From assembly GCA_027451885.1 (NCBI GenBank), contig DAIDHX010000010.1, positions 1-40,708 on the forward strand: DNA of 40,708 nucleotides. The letters are read 5' to 3'. Shown piece after piece: positions 16,156 to 25,135 of the stretch; the stretch's first letter is position 1; each line of letters starts with the position of its first letter. The position numbers and the translations under genes were made by a program. Below the pieces are notes generated by a model that had not been told where the DNA came from, made no database searches, and worked only from the letters and a program-made list of their open reading frames with translations. The stretch is from Planctomycetales bacterium. Lineage in GTDB: Bacteria > Planctomycetota > Planctomycetia > Isosphaerales > Isosphaeraceae.

Positions 16156-17016
16156 TCAGTCCTCGGCGACAACGGGGTTTTTGAGCACGCCAAGGCCGTC
16201 GATTTCCACCTCGACGGAATCTCCCGCCTTGAGCCAGACCGGCGGCTTGCGTGCCATGCCGACGCCGGGAGGCGTGCCGGTGAAGATCAGGTCGCCGGGC
16301 TCGAGCGTCATCACCTGCGACAGGTAGGCGATGAGCGCGTCGATGCGGAAGATAAGCTGGCAGGTGTTCGAATCCTGCATCGTCTGGCCGTTTAGCCGCA
16401 GCCGAATGCCGAGCGCATGAGGGTCGGGAACCTCGTCTGGGGTCACGAGTGCGGGACCTGTGGGAGCAAAGGTGTCGAATGTCTTGCCCACGGTCCATTG
16501 CTTGCCGGGCTTCTGGAGCTGCCAGTCGCGCGCGGAGACGTCGTGGCCGACGGTATATCCGCCCACATGCTCAAGCGCCTGGGCCTGCGGAATGTGCCGT
16601 CCGCGCTTGCCGATGACCACAACCATCTCGGCCTCGTAATCGACCTCCTGGCTGACGCGTGGGAGCACGATCGGGGCCTGATGGCCGATGAGCGTGTTCG
16701 CATACTTGGCGAAAAGGACAGGCTCGCCTGGAGGCGCCATGCCGCTTTCGGCGGCGTGATCGCTGTAGTTGAGGCCGATGCAGAGGATCTTGCCCGCGTC
16801 GGGAATCGGAGGCAGCAGCCGCACGGTCGCGGGATCGAGCCGAGGCGTTCCAGGCGTAATGCCGTCCCACAGCCGCTTGAGTGCCGCCTGGCCCTGCGCA
16901 AGCAGCCCCTTGAGCGTCGGCGGACCGTCGGGACCGGACGGAACCACGGCATAACCGCCGTCAACCACTGCGCAAACTCGGGGCCCCGACTCCGTCGCCA
17001 CAGTCGCAAAACGCAT
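16156..17016 (-). CDS. Fumarylacetoacetate hydrolase (FAH) family protein
   Basis: The product is 286 aa from ATG at 17016. An N-terminal domain of about 70 residues is followed by the catalytic fold: GKILCIGLNYSDHAAE (75-90), DYEAEMVVVIG (126-136) with the metal-binding glutamates, and GYTVGHDVSARDWQ (153-166) with the metal-binding aspartate. FTGTPPGVGMARKPPVWL lies near the C-terminus. Members cleave or decarboxylate beta-diketo or 2-oxo acids with a divalent metal in aromatic and sugar-acid catabolism. The overall layout resembles 2,4-diketo-3-deoxy-fuconate- or ureidoglycolate-type relatives, but the substrate cannot be assigned. The neighbours do not form a catabolic operon. Confidence 0.9.
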   Translation of the reverse strand: MRFATVATESGPRVCAVVDGGYAVVPSGPDGPPTLKGLLAQGQAALKRLWDGITPGTPRLDPATVRLLPPIPDAGKILCIGLNYSDHAAESGMAPPGEPVLFAKYANTLIGHQAPIVLPRVSQEVDYEAEMVVVIGKRGRHIPQAQALEHVGGYTVGHDVSARDWQLQKPGKQWTVGKTFDTFAPTGPALVTPDEVPDPHALGIRLRLNGQTMQDSNTCQLIFRIDALIAYLSQVMTLEPGDLIFTGTPPGVGMARKPPVWLKAGDSVEVEIDGLGVLKNPVVAED

Positions 17017-17123
17017 CGTCCACTGCCTCTCGGTTCCAGCCTCGCATGATCCCCAGGCGCGTGCCGGGGTTCCGACACTTTAGCGAACCATGCGCTGGGC
17101 CGGAAAGATCGAGCAGCCGTCCC

Positions 17124-18908
17124 CTACTCGCTTTCGCGCGGTTCCTGCCCGGGTGCAGCCGGCATGCGGTTGAAATACCGGTTCTTATCCGACTTCGCGT
17201 CGAGGAGCTTGTCGATCTTTTCCTCGAGCCGCTCAAGCCGCGAAAGAATCGCCGTGAGCTCGTTCGATCGTCCCGCCGGTGTCGTCTGAACAGCCTTGGT
17301 TTGAGCCTCAGCCTGCTTTTTAAGCCGAGGAACCACGATCCGATCGCCGGGGAGAAGCTTGTAATTCGTCTTCTGCGATGTCCCCATGGTGATTTCCTCG
17401 TAATCGATCGGCAAAACCTGAGGCTTCCCGGTCTCTCGGTTTTCTCTGACAAGCTTGATCCCCTGCCGATCGGCCGTGGAAACAACCCCGCCGGCGAAGT
17501 GGATCGCGTCGAGCACCGTGATGTAGCCCGTGAAGGGAATGCGCCCGGGATAGCCGACGTCTCCCTCGACATAGACCACGGCCGAGTTGTACGCCGTGAC
17601 GTCGACGAAGACGGTTGCGGATTGCTCGGGAGGAATGCGAATCATCTCGCCGTTCTTGTCCTTGAAGGGCTCGCCATCGTCGCCGGATTCCACGAGCCCA
17701 AGTACCTCATCGCTGAGAAATTTCGCGAGGTGTTCGATGATCTTCTTCTTGATCTCGGGCAGCGCGAGCCCCGCGACCTGTACATCGCCGTAGAAGCCAA
17801 GGGAGATCGAGCCATCGGGACGGACCAGCCGCTCACCTGAGATGGGCCTTCCGGGGAGTGCCTCGAGCACCTCGACTAGCAAGAGGTCAGGTGGATTCAC
17901 GATGTATTCAGGGCCGGTTTTGACCGCTCTGTGAATTCGCTCTGACTGAGCCTTTGAGGGGGGCTCCGATCGACCGCTCCTTGCCGCTCCCTGTGCCGTG
18001 GAGCGCTGTGGCCTGGTTTGCGCGAGCAGCAATCCTCCGCAGACGCCCGTCGCGGTCATGAGTGTGCACGCGGCCAAAATCTTGAACGTTCGAGTCATAG
18101 CGAGGCTCCAGAGTATGGACGCAGTTAGGGAAGAAACGACACTACTAACGGCCCGGCCAGAGAGCATGTTGATCGCGGCGGCCACGGTCGAGCGCACGAG
18201 CGCGGCGGGCACGGAGTCGAGCGCAATCAGGCCGCCAGCCGAGCTGGACTCAACCCCAGCGGCAAACGCGGCAGCCAAGGGCGCAAGACCCCTGCGCAGC
18301 AATCGCCTGCGCAACAAATCCTTCGCCCGCGCCATTCGGCTGCGAACCGTCCCCAGCGGACAGCCCAGCTTTTCCGACGCCTGCTCCTGCGTCAGACCCT
18401 GCCAGTAACACAGAATCACAACCGCTCGATAACGCTCCGGCAGACGCTCCACTTCCTCCTGCACAATCGGGCTCGCAATCGCTCGCTCCGCCGCAACCGC
18501 GCTCTCCGATTCCCGCCAGGGCACCACCGCCAGACCTGCGGAACGTTCGAGCGCTCGTCGCCGCACAGCCGACTTCCGCACCCGCCGAGCGACCTTGCTC
18601 GCGACCCCAAACAACCACCCCGATACCGACCTCAACCCAGGCAGCGAACCACGCCGGCGCACCAATACCAGGAACGTCGCCTGGAACGCATCCTGGACGT
18701 CAGACTCGTCGCCAAGCTGGTTGCGGCAAACCCGCAGCACCATCGGTCCATGCCGACGCACAAGCGTTTCAAACGCCTGCTCTGCTGCCGCGCCGCCGCT
18801 CGATTGAAACAGCTCCAGAAGCTCGCCGTCAGCCTTGCCAGCAAGCGTCCCAAGCTCAAACAACGCCTGGAAATCGCGGATTACGCCCAGCCCCGCGTCT
18901 CGGCTCAT
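17124..18908 (-). CDS. ECF sigma factor fused to a periplasmic polysaccharide-export/SLBB protein
   Basis: The product is 594 aa from the Met at 18908, preceded by AAAGGAAC; the frame is open to 18962. Residues about 35-110 are sigma region 2 ([31 protein letters not shown]) and 145-205 region 4 ([38 protein letters not shown]). After an Ala-rich linker (207-270) a helix at about 274-296 ([21 protein letters not shown]) spans the membrane. Residues about 333-455 form a Wza-like export domain ([41 protein letters not shown]). An SLBB-type domain follows (about 470-540; [21 protein letters not shown]), then a coiled coil near 555-580. The single chain would place promoter control in the cytosol and a polysaccharide-export module in the periplasm. 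Such ECF extensions are known in planctomycetes, but this pairing is unusual. Confidence 0.88.
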   Translation of the reverse strand: MSRDAGLGVIRDFQALFELGTLAGKADGELLELFQSSGGAAAEQAFETLVRRHGPMVLRVCRNQLGDESDVQDAFQATFLVLVRRRGSLPGLRSVSGWLFGVASKVARRVRKSAVRRRALERSAGLAVVPWRESESAVAAERAIASPIVQEEVERLPERYRAVVILCYWQGLTQEQASEKLGCPLGTVRSRMARAKDLLRRRLLRRGLAPLAAAFAAGVESSSAGGLIALDSVPAALVRSTVAAAINMLSGRAVSSVVSSLTASILWSLAMTRTFKILAACTLMTATGVCGGLLLAQTRPQRSTAQGAARSGRSEPPSKAQSERIHRAVKTGPEYIVNPPDLLLVEVLEALPGRPISGERLVRPDGSISLGFYGDVQVAGLALPEIKKKIIEHLAKFLSDEVLGLVESGDDGEPFKDKNGEMIRIPPEQSATVFVDVTAYNSAVVYVEGDVGYPGRIPFTGYITVLDAIHFAGGVVSTADRQGIKLVRENRETGKPQVLPIDYEEITMGTSQKTNYKLLPGDRIVVPRLKKQAEAQTKAVQTTPAGRSNELTAILSRLERLEEKIDKLLDAKSDKNRYFNRMPAAPGQEPRESE

Positions 18909-19035
18909 CGCGACAGCGTTCCTTTCGTGGACTCTTTTGGCCGTCATGACCTGGAAGTGCAACCAGACGGCTCGAGCTATCCACGATTCTTACGCCAGTG
19001 CGGCGAATTGTCACCGAATCCGTTCGAAATCGACC

Positions 19036-19896
19036 TCAGGCGGACTCGGCGTGGACCACGGCTTCGGGATCCTGGGCGAGAGGCAGGATGATGGTGAAGA
19101 CTGCGCCCTGGCCGGGCCGGCTCTGGGCGCGCAAGCGGCCGTGGTGTGCTTCGATGATGTCGCGACAAACGGAGAGTCCAAGGCCGGTACCACCCTGGCC
19201 CGCGGCGTCGGGCTCGGCCTTGGTTGAGTAGAACGGCTCGAAGATGCGCCTGAGGTCAGCGGGTGCGATGCCCGTGCCGGTGTCAGCTACGCTGATCTCG
19301 GCCTTGCGGCCTGTCTCGTCGACCTTGAGCCCCAGGCGGACGGTGCCGCCTGGGTTCATCGCCTGGCGGGCGTTGATGATCAGGTTGAGCAGGACCTGCT
19401 GGATCTGGGCGGGATTGACTTGCGCATGGGGCCGGCCCTCGAGGCGGGTTTCGAGCCGCATCCTGTGTTTGACCAGGTCCTTGCGGGTGAGCTGAGCCAC
19501 TTCGTCGACCAGCCGCTTGAGGTCGGTCAGAGTGCGATCATTCGCGCCACCCGGCCGGGAGAGGCCAAGCATGCTTCTCGTGATATCGGCTGCGCGTTCT
19601 GAAGCATCAATGATCTGCTTGAGGGCGCGCTCGCGGTAGGCGGGATCTGGGTTGCGGAGAGCAAGCTTGGCGTAGCTCAGGATGGGCGTAAGTGCGTTGT
19701 TGAGCTCGTGGAAGACGCCGCCGGCCAGAACTCCCAGGCTGCTAATGCGCTGGAGGGCCACAACCTGGCGCTGAAGCTGCTCAATACGCCGCTCCTCGAG
19801 AGAAAGCGCGGTCGTCTCGTTGCGATTCTCGCCTGGGTGCGCGATTCCCAGCTCGTCCATCGAAGGCCCTGCGGGCATTCCATTTGTGGCGGCCAT
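19036..19896 (-). CDS. Soluble sensor histidine kinase
   Basis: The product is 286 aa. After a short N-terminus and a coiled-coil stretch (LSLEERRIEQLQRQVVALQR) come the kinase motifs: H-box VFHELNNALTPIL with H63, N-box NLIINARQAM (171-180), G1 DTGTGI (205-210), a GGTGLGLSV lid (235-243), and GQGAVFTIILPL at the end. There is no membrane helix and no PAS, GAF or HAMP domain, so it may sense through its short coiled coil or serve as a partner in a larger complex. No response regulator is adjacent. The sigma/SLBB fusion gene lies 127 bp downstream on the same strand, so co-regulation is possible. Confidence 0.9.
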   Translation of the reverse strand: MAATNGMPAGPSMDELGIAHPGENRNETTALSLEERRIEQLQRQVVALQRISSLGVLAGGVFHELNNALTPILSYAKLALRNPDPAYRERALKQIIDASERAADITRSMLGLSRPGGANDRTLTDLKRLVDEVAQLTRKDLVKHRMRLETRLEGRPHAQVNPAQIQQVLLNLIINARQAMNPGGTVRLGLKVDETGRKAEISVADTGTGIAPADLRRIFEPFYSTKAEPDAAGQGGTGLGLSVCRDIIEAHHGRLRAQSRPGQGAVFTIILPLAQDPEAVVHAESA

Positions 19897-20085
19897 CGAC
19901 GCCGATTCCTTCCCTGGATGCCAGACTTGCTCATCGAATCCCCGATAGGTCTCGTATCGACCGGGCGAGGAGCCTTAATGAGCTCGCGTTTCACGTTGGA
20001 CCCGCGGCTTTTGGTCGCGACCAGGCGCATTCGAGCGACGCGTTACAAGCTCGCTGGACGCCCTGGTCGAGCTCAACTTCCGGAC

Positions 20086-21207
20086 TTACTTTTCGACCGC
20101 CTCGCTGGCGGGGCCGGTGGCAATGCGGGAACGCGTGCTCGAGCTCCAGGGGAAGATCCGAATCCCGTTCACGGGAATCACACGGGGGATCGTCGCGAGG
20201 CTGTCGCTCACAATCGGCGGCGTCACGCGCAGGCCGTCGCTCCAGAATCCCAGATGACGAAAGCGCTCAAGATCCGCCGTGGCGTCGTCCATCGTTTTGC
20301 CAGCGAAGGCCGCGGCCAGGGTCATGTCGGTCATCTTCCAGAAAGCGGCTCGGTCGAGCGCGTTGATATCGCCAAAGCTCATCTGGAGCGAGCGGAAGAA
20401 GCCCTCGCCGTTGTCGAGGCGGCGATTGACCCCCGTTGGCGCCGCGTGCTCGGCGACGATCGGCGGATAACCATGCCGGTCCGACCGCAACAGCACAAAT
20501 CGCTTGTGCGTGCGCGGAACCGCCGAGGCTTCCTCGAAGATCCGCCGCCCCCGAAGGTCCCCGACCACCAGATCCTCGTCGCCGACCATCACCAGCATGA
20601 GCGTGGACGGATGAATTCGATCGAGGCTCGGCTCGCGCATTGGGATGACCTCGCCCGGCATGGCGATCACCACAGCGCGGGGGCGGGGCAGCTCGGTCTT
20701 CGGATCGGTTGACGCCGCGGCGATCTGCGCCGCCAGGTTCCCCCCCGCCGAATGCCCGACAATCGCGTATCGTCCAGGCGCAGGGCGAACATGCCCTACC
20801 CCGCCATTGAGCACCCCAAAGGCGTCTCGAACCGCCGTAACAGTGTTTGGATAAAAGTCTTGTGGCTGGGTTCCAACGTCATTCTGATAGCGCGGGAAGA
20901 CCACCACCAGGCCATTTGAGACCAGGTGATCGATCCAGGCGCCGTAAAACGCGGGATTCACCGCGAACCAGCCATGCAGGAATACCACCACCCCTGCGCG
21001 TTCGGGGCGGGGTTTATCAGGCTCGAAGAGCCAGAACGAGCGCGGACCCTGGCCGATCTCGTAGCGTTTCACCGCATGCTTGCGTGTCTCTCGCTCCCCT
21101 GATGGACGGCGATCCAGGTCCGAGCCTTGCAAGGGCTCAGTTTGACCGTGGCACCAGGTGCTCGCCGCAAGCGCAGCGGTGAGCGCAAGGATCGCGCGGA
21201 ACCTCAT
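20086..21207 (-). CDS. Exported alpha/beta hydrolase
   Basis: The product is 373 aa from the Met at 21207, where a signal peptide starts (MRFRAILALTAALAASTWCHG, cut near residue 21). Upstream in-frame starts at 21222 and 21279 only add Arg-rich residues. The hydrolase core includes VVVFLHGWF (73-81, oxyanion region), the nucleophile elbow VGHSAGGNL (150-158) with S153, an acid in LVMVGDEDLVVGD (about D210/D212) and a histidine in DRHGYPP (H245). A C-terminal tail of about 100 residues is unrecognised. It would act outside the cytoplasm as an esterase, lipase or related enzyme. No neighbour suggests a pathway. Confidence 0.88.
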   Translation of the reverse strand: MRFRAILALTAALAASTWCHGQTEPLQGSDLDRRPSGERETRKHAVKRYEIGQGPRSFWLFEPDKPRPERAGVVVFLHGWFAVNPAFYGAWIDHLVSNGLVVVFPRYQNDVGTQPQDFYPNTVTAVRDAFGVLNGGVGHVRPAPGRYAIVGHSAGGNLAAQIAAASTDPKTELPRPRAVVIAMPGEVIPMREPSLDRIHPSTLMLVMVGDEDLVVGDLRGRRIFEEASAVPRTHKRFVLLRSDRHGYPPIVAEHAAPTGVNRRLDNGEGFFRSLQMSFGDINALDRAAFWKMTDMTLAAAFAGKTMDDATADLERFRHLGFWSDGLRVTPPIVSDSLATIPRVIPVNGIRIFPWSSSTRSRIATGPASEAVEK

Positions 21208-21330
21208 CTTGGCCTCGCCCATAGACATCCGTGTCCGAGCGAAAGACGCCCGCATCGGATGATCAATCTCTCGATTCACCGTTCGCCGTCAAGCCGAATT
21301 GGAGAAGCGAGACCGCCTCCCTCGATAATT

Positions 21331-22287
21331 CTAGGATCGGTTTCGCGTGCCGATGAGATTGACCCCGCTTCCGAGGATGAGATCGTGGCGATAGCACCAT
21401 TCATAGAATCGGCCGCTTCGCGCGGGGGCAAGTTCGATCAAATCGTCAAAACCCTCGGCTTCGAACCAGCTTCGCAGTTCAGGGATCGTGTGATGCGATT
21501 GGTAACGCGGAGCGTACCAGTCGAAGTTGTCGCAGACGCGGAGCGTCCAATCGGGGTGGTTGGAGAAGTTCACGACCTTGTTCAAGGTCTTGTTGAGCAC
21601 GGGAATGCCGCCCAGCCAGCCAAGCCCCACGGCAACGCGTTCGAGGGCCTGTGGACTCAGGCGCTGGGCGATTGCGCGCAGGGCACTATTGAGAAGCTCT
21701 TGCGGCAGGGTGTTGCGGCGATAGAGCCAGACGGCCAGGCGGCCGCCTGGCTTCACCTTGCGGGCGATTTGCGCAAAGGCCTTGCGCGCGTCGGGTGAGT
21801 GATGCAGCACGCCAATCGAGTAGACGAAGTCGAAGGTGTCGTCCGCGACCGGGGGCGCGAGCAGGTCCCCTTGCACGATCAGGGCGTTTTCATAAGGAGC
21901 GCAGTGCGCGGCGGCTTTATCGACGGCGGAGCTCAGGTCGACGCCGACCACGCGTGCGCCCGCCTCGGCCAGCAGCCGGGCATAGCGTCCGCCGCCGCAG
22001 CCGGCGTCAAGCACCAGTCGATCCGCAAGCGAATCGGCTGATACACCCGTCTTGACCAGGAAAACAGCACGATCCTCGTCTTCGCGTACAACCTCGTATC
22101 GATTCCATTGGCGACCGAAGCTTGCCGTATAATCGTCGGAAGTGCCCGCCATTCGCAGCGCGCCTCGGACCCAGGGGTAAGCCCGGCTGCAGGTTGCGCA
22201 GACGGACGACTGGGGTGAATCACCCCCCGGTACAAGTCGGCCGCCGCACCCAGTGCAGCGGATCGTATCGAGAAGCGACTGGCGCAT
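21331..22287 (-). CDS. Zinc-ribbon SAM-dependent methyltransferase
   Basis: The product is 318 aa. I start at Met 22287; the frame stays open to 22977, but that extension is antisense to tilS and is composition-driven. The N-terminus holds CTGC (11-14) and CATC (30-33), a zinc-ribbon/Trm112-like knuckle. A Rossmann methyltransferase follows: LVLDAGCGGGRYARLLAEAG (91-110), VVGVDLS, and FDFVYSIGVLHHSPDARKAF, the class I pattern. The C-terminal part has RFYEWCYRHDLIL, with no recognisable specificity. Such Trm112-like ribbon methyltransferases act on small molecules or surface sugars; the substrate is unknown. It is divergent from tilS with an 82-bp gap. Confidence 0.87.
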   Translation of the reverse strand: MRQSLLDTIRCTGCGGRLVPGGDSPQSSVCATCSRAYPWVRGALRMAGTSDDYTASFGRQWNRYEVVREDEDRAVFLVKTGVSADSLADRLVLDAGCGGGRYARLLAEAGARVVGVDLSSAVDKAAAHCAPYENALIVQGDLLAPPVADDTFDFVYSIGVLHHSPDARKAFAQIARKVKPGGRLAVWLYRRNTLPQELLNSALRAIAQRLSPQALERVAVGLGWLGGIPVLNKTLNKVVNFSNHPDWTLRVCDNFDWYAPRYQSHHTIPELRSWFEAEGFDDLIELAPARSGRFYEWCYRHDLILGSGVNLIGTRNRS

Positions 22288-22369
22288 ATCGGTTCCCGGA
22301 ATCGAGACGCTGGCTCGCGTGTCCGCGAGGCAAACGATTGAGTGTATCCCGTTTTTGGCAGGTGGTCGA

Positions 22370-23770
22370 ATGGAGCCTCTCGAAGAGCAGGTGCTCAGGA
22401 GCGTGAGCGGCTGGCTCGAGCGCGGGTTGGGCCGAACCTGGGTCGTGGCGGTTTCGGGCGGCGGCGATTCGGTCGCGCTCCTATCCTTATTAGTGCGCCT
22501 GGCCGACTGCCTCAAACTGAGGCTCTCCGTCGCCTGCCTTGACCATGGCGCACGGGGCGATGAGGGCAAGGCCGACCAGGATTTCGTGGCCGAGCTAGCG
22601 CGGGGTTTTGGGCTAGGATGCGACCTGGGCTCGTGGCAACCGAGCCGAGCCGCTGGCTTCGAGGCCGCGGCTCGCAAGGCGCGTTTGGAATGGCTTGTCG
22701 AAATCGCGTGGGCCAGGCGCGCGAGCGTGATCGCGCTTGGCCATACGCGCGACGACCAGGTCGAGACCATCCTGCACCGGGTGATCCGCGGCACGGGCTT
22801 GCGCGGACTCGCCGGCATGGCACCCAGACGCGAACTGAGCTGGGAACCCGCGCTCGACCTGGTCCGGCCGTTGCTCGATATCCCTCGGACGGAGCTGCGG
22901 GCGTATCTCCACCGGATCGACCAGGCGTATCGCGACGATCCGACCAACACCGACACAAGCAGAACCCGCGCCCGCATCCGTCATCAGTTGCGGCCCTTGC
23001 TCACCGCGCGATACAACCCCCGCGCGGACGAGGCCATCGCACGCCTGGGCGCCATCGCCGCCGAGCATAATCGCATCGTCGAACGCACTGTGTCGGAACT
23101 GGTGTCGATGGTTCGCCATGCCTCTACACTCGATCAGCTCACGCTGCAACGCAGCAGTCTGGCCTCGATCCCGCAGGCACTTCGTATCGAGGTTCTCCGC
23201 GCCCTCTGGCGCACCCAGCACTGGCCCGAACAGGCCATGACCGCCGGGCGCTGGAAAGCCCTCGCGGAGTTCGTCCAAAAAAACAAAGCAGGCCGCCTGG
23301 AGATCGTGAAGGGCGTCCGCGCCCGGATCTCTGGCGACTGGCTCTTGATCGATCGCAGCCGAGCCCAGGCCGAACCAACATCTCCCGCCGTGGAGCCGAT
23401 CCCGCTCGTCATCCCTGGCCGAACCCTCATCCCCTGGGCCGGAATCCACCTTGTTGCCAGCTTCGAGTCCGATCCCGGCTCGAGCGAGCTGCTCGATCTC
23501 GATACACTCGAGCTGCCGCTCGAAGTCGATTGCCCGCGCACCGGCGATCGCTTCAATCCATTGGGGATGTTCGGGCGCTCAAAACCGCTGGCCGACTTCT
23601 TCCGCGGGCGCAAAGTCCCGCCCGAGGAACGCACAAAAACCCCCATCGTGCGCGACCAGCAGGGAATCGTGTGGGTCGTCGGCCACCGCATCAGCCACCG
23701 CACGCGAGTCACCGACTTCAGCGAGCGGCTTTTGACCGTGAGGGTCGAGCCAGCCAGCCCCCCATCCTGA
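22370..23770 (+). CDS. tilS: tRNA(Ile)-lysidine synthetase
   Basis: The product is 466 aa from ATG 22370, with GGTGG upstream. The enzyme attaches lysine to C34 of the AUA-decoding tRNA-Ile using ATP, so the codon is read as isoleucine; this is essential in most bacteria. The PP-loop is VAVSGGGDSVALL (26-38). It is followed by ACLDHGARGDEGKADQDFV and ALGHTRDDQVETILHRVIRG (122-141), the HxxDDQ-ET-type motif. The central helical domain and C-terminal TilS domain (PRTGDRFNPLGMF, then PLADFFRGRKVPPEER) are present. Length is normal. It is divergent from the zinc-ribbon methyltransferase and lies upstream of a 470-bp gap. Confidence 0.95.
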   Translation: MEPLEEQVLRSVSGWLERGLGRTWVVAVSGGGDSVALLSLLVRLADCLKLRLSVACLDHGARGDEGKADQDFVAELARGFGLGCDLGSWQPSRAAGFEAAARKARLEWLVEIAWARRASVIALGHTRDDQVETILHRVIRGTGLRGLAGMAPRRELSWEPALDLVRPLLDIPRTELRAYLHRIDQAYRDDPTNTDTSRTRARIRHQLRPLLTARYNPRADEAIARLGAIAAEHNRIVERTVSELVSMVRHASTLDQLTLQRSSLASIPQALRIEVLRALWRTQHWPEQAMTAGRWKALAEFVQKNKAGRLEIVKGVRARISGDWLLIDRSRAQAEPTSPAVEPIPLVIPGRTLIPWAGIHLVASFESDPGSSELLDLDTLELPLEVDCPRTGDRFNPLGMFGRSKPLADFFRGRKVPPEERTKTPIVRDQQGIVWVVGHRISHRTRVTDFSERLLTVRVEPASPPS

Positions 23771-24035
23771 CCCCACCGATCAGGTCAGCCCCCAGCACAC
23801 ACCTTGCGCCTTGCGCGCGCCCACAATTTGACCCTACCGCGCACGGCGAGACAACCGTAGGCGCAAAGCTCATGGGGTCGGGAAATGCGGATTGCGCCGA
23901 AGCTGCCGACATCTCATTTTGCTCATTTTGCCTCTTTTATCTGACCCCGACGACCGGCATTTTGATCGACGTAAAGCCTTGGTACAAAACATGAAACGTA
24001 TTCAAGCAGGTTCCCTGGGATGACGATAAACCGGA

Positions 24036-24057
24036 TGGCTCGCCAGGGATTTGAACC
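24036..24057 (-). pseudogene. tRNA 3'-end-like fragment
   Basis: On the minus strand the sequence reads GGTTCAAATCCCTGGCGAGCCA, matching the T-loop TTCAAAT, T-stem and 3' acceptor half of a tRNA. The T-stem partner CATGG has one mismatch. The 5' acceptor half (GGCTCGC) does not occur at the needed distance upstream. It is therefore a remnant, possibly an old integration site, and not a working tRNA. Confidence 0.4.
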
Positions 24058-24225
24058 ATGGCGGGAAACGGGAGTGCCGAATTGGTGGTGTGGTTCGGGG
24101 GAGGGGCTGGAAGGCCTCTCGGGTTCCGGGAAGACCTGTACCCGGGCCATGCCATGGACGAATGAAACGAAGGGGTCGAGCGAGACGGCCGGCCGGACTT
24201 GCTACCCTCGATCTTTGTAGCCCTA

Positions 24226-24239
24226 GGAGAGTATTCTCC
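24226..24239 (+). promoter_or_regulatory. Hairpin masking the ribosome-binding site of the Cys-rich gene
   Basis: GGAGA (24226-24230), loop GTAT and TCTCC (24235-24239) form a 5-bp stem immediately before ATG 24241. GGAGA is part of the Shine-Dalgarno AGGAGA, so folding would hide it from the ribosome. It could tune translation of the downstream gene. Confidence 0.4.
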
Positions 24240-24240
24240 C

Positions 24241-24774
24241 ATGTTGAAGCGCGTGACGATGAGCCTCGGCCTCGCCTTCGCTCTTGGTATGAGTGGTGTG
24301 AGCAAGGCGGGTGGATACGACTCGAACTGTGCGACTTGCGGACTGGCTTCGCCCCAGGGCGTGATGGCCAGCGGTCAGGGTGGGTGTGATACTTGTGGCC
24401 CCAAGAAGTGCCACTTCACGATCAAGCTGCCCAAGCTGAGCTGCCTGCTCCCCAAGATTCAGCACGAAACCTCGTACGAGTGGGTTCTGAAGAAGAAGCA
24501 CCACTTCTCGCTGTGCAAGAAGCCCAAGGCTCAGCCCTGTGGCGCGGTCTACCCGACCGGCCAGGGTGCGGCCCCGAGCGCTCAGGCCGCGGCTTCGCCG
24601 CAGGTCTTCGGCGCTGGCCAGCATGCGTTCATGGCGCCCAAGCCGGCCGCCACGATCGCCGCGATGCCGGCTGAAATGACCCCGGTCATCGGCAGCGAGG
24701 AAGTTCCTCCTGCTCCCGAGGTTCGCGAGACCTCGACGACCGGACTTCTTCTCCCGAATCCCTCGGGGAACTGA
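24241..24774 (+). CDS. Small exported Cys-rich protein
   Basis: The product is 177 aa. I chose ATG 24241: AGGAGA is at 24225-24230, and MLKRVTMSLGLAFALGMSGVSKAG is a signal peptide. The mature N-terminal third is Cys-rich (CATCG, CDTCGPKKC, SCLLP, LCKK, CGAV) with paired cysteines that may form disulfides or hold a metal. The C-terminal half is Ala/Pro/Gln-rich and probably disordered. This layout is common in planctomycete exported proteins of unknown function. A terminator follows at 24863-24914, so it is a single-gene unit. The start overlaps a hairpin that could regulate translation. Confidence 0.7.
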   Translation: MLKRVTMSLGLAFALGMSGVSKAGGYDSNCATCGLASPQGVMASGQGGCDTCGPKKCHFTIKLPKLSCLLPKIQHETSYEWVLKKKHHFSLCKKPKAQPCGAVYPTGQGAAPSAQAAASPQVFGAGQHAFMAPKPAATIAAMPAEMTPVIGSEEVPPAPEVRETSTTGLLLPNPSGN

Positions 24775-25135
24775 TTAATCGGCGGGTTCTCCCGCAGGTT
24801 GATCCAGAGTCGGATCGAGACGGCGGAGGGCGGTAACGACCTTCGCCGGCACAACCGGCAAACACAGCACAGCCCACGAGCATCCGCAAGGAAGCTCGCG
24901 GGCTGTTTGTGTTTTGATCTGCGGACGCACCTTGATTGCTGGGCTGGCATGGAGACCGAGACTGACCCTCGTTATCCCGCGACGGGTCGTTGGCTCGTTT
25001 TTCGGGTCCAATCCGTTCTTTGCGGATTCACCGGAATTTCACCCCGCCGAGGCGTGATCTCTGGCAGGATAAGGGACCTGCCGCGCTGGCCGGGCGAGCG
25101 GTCGGCGCCTGGGACGATCCCCGAGGAACAACCAA
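24775..25135. other. Intergenic region with a terminator
   Basis: The 361 bases after the Cys-rich gene hold the terminator at 24863-24914. The rest has no convincing ORF. The promoter of the CehA-like gene at 25136 should lie here, but no strong hexamer pair stands out. Confidence 0.6.
24863..24914 (+). terminator. Strong rho-independent terminator
   Basis: CAGCCC (24870-24875) pairs with GGGCTG (24900-24905), and CGAGC (24877-24881) with GCTCG (24894-24898), separated by one A-C mismatch, with a loop of about 12 bases. A TTTGTGTTTT tract follows at 24906. Flanking A-rich and T-rich arms (AAACACA with TGTGTTT) extend the stem. It ends the unit of the Cys-rich exported gene. Confidence 0.85.

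Larger units (their letters stand above)
23771..24240. other. Intergenic region between tilS and the Cys-rich exported gene
   Basis: This 470-base gap holds a tRNA-like 3' fragment at about 24036-24057 (minus strand) and the ribosome-binding hairpin just before 24241. Open frames across it on both strands have unnatural composition and no start or ribosome-binding site worth reporting. Some could be decayed gene pieces. Confidence 0.5.

Noticed and set aside
22288-22977. Extra N-terminal part of the minus-strand methyltransferase frame, giving 548 aa
   Set aside because: It is antisense to tilS, Arg/Ser-rich with no domain, and the zinc-ribbon protein has a natural start at 22287.
23880-23993. 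Plus-strand stretch ending TGILIDVKPWYKT, reminiscent of a TrmO-like DGTPILDIKPY end
   Set aside because: The upstream part of the same frame has no related sequence, so the likeness is too short to support a gene remnant.
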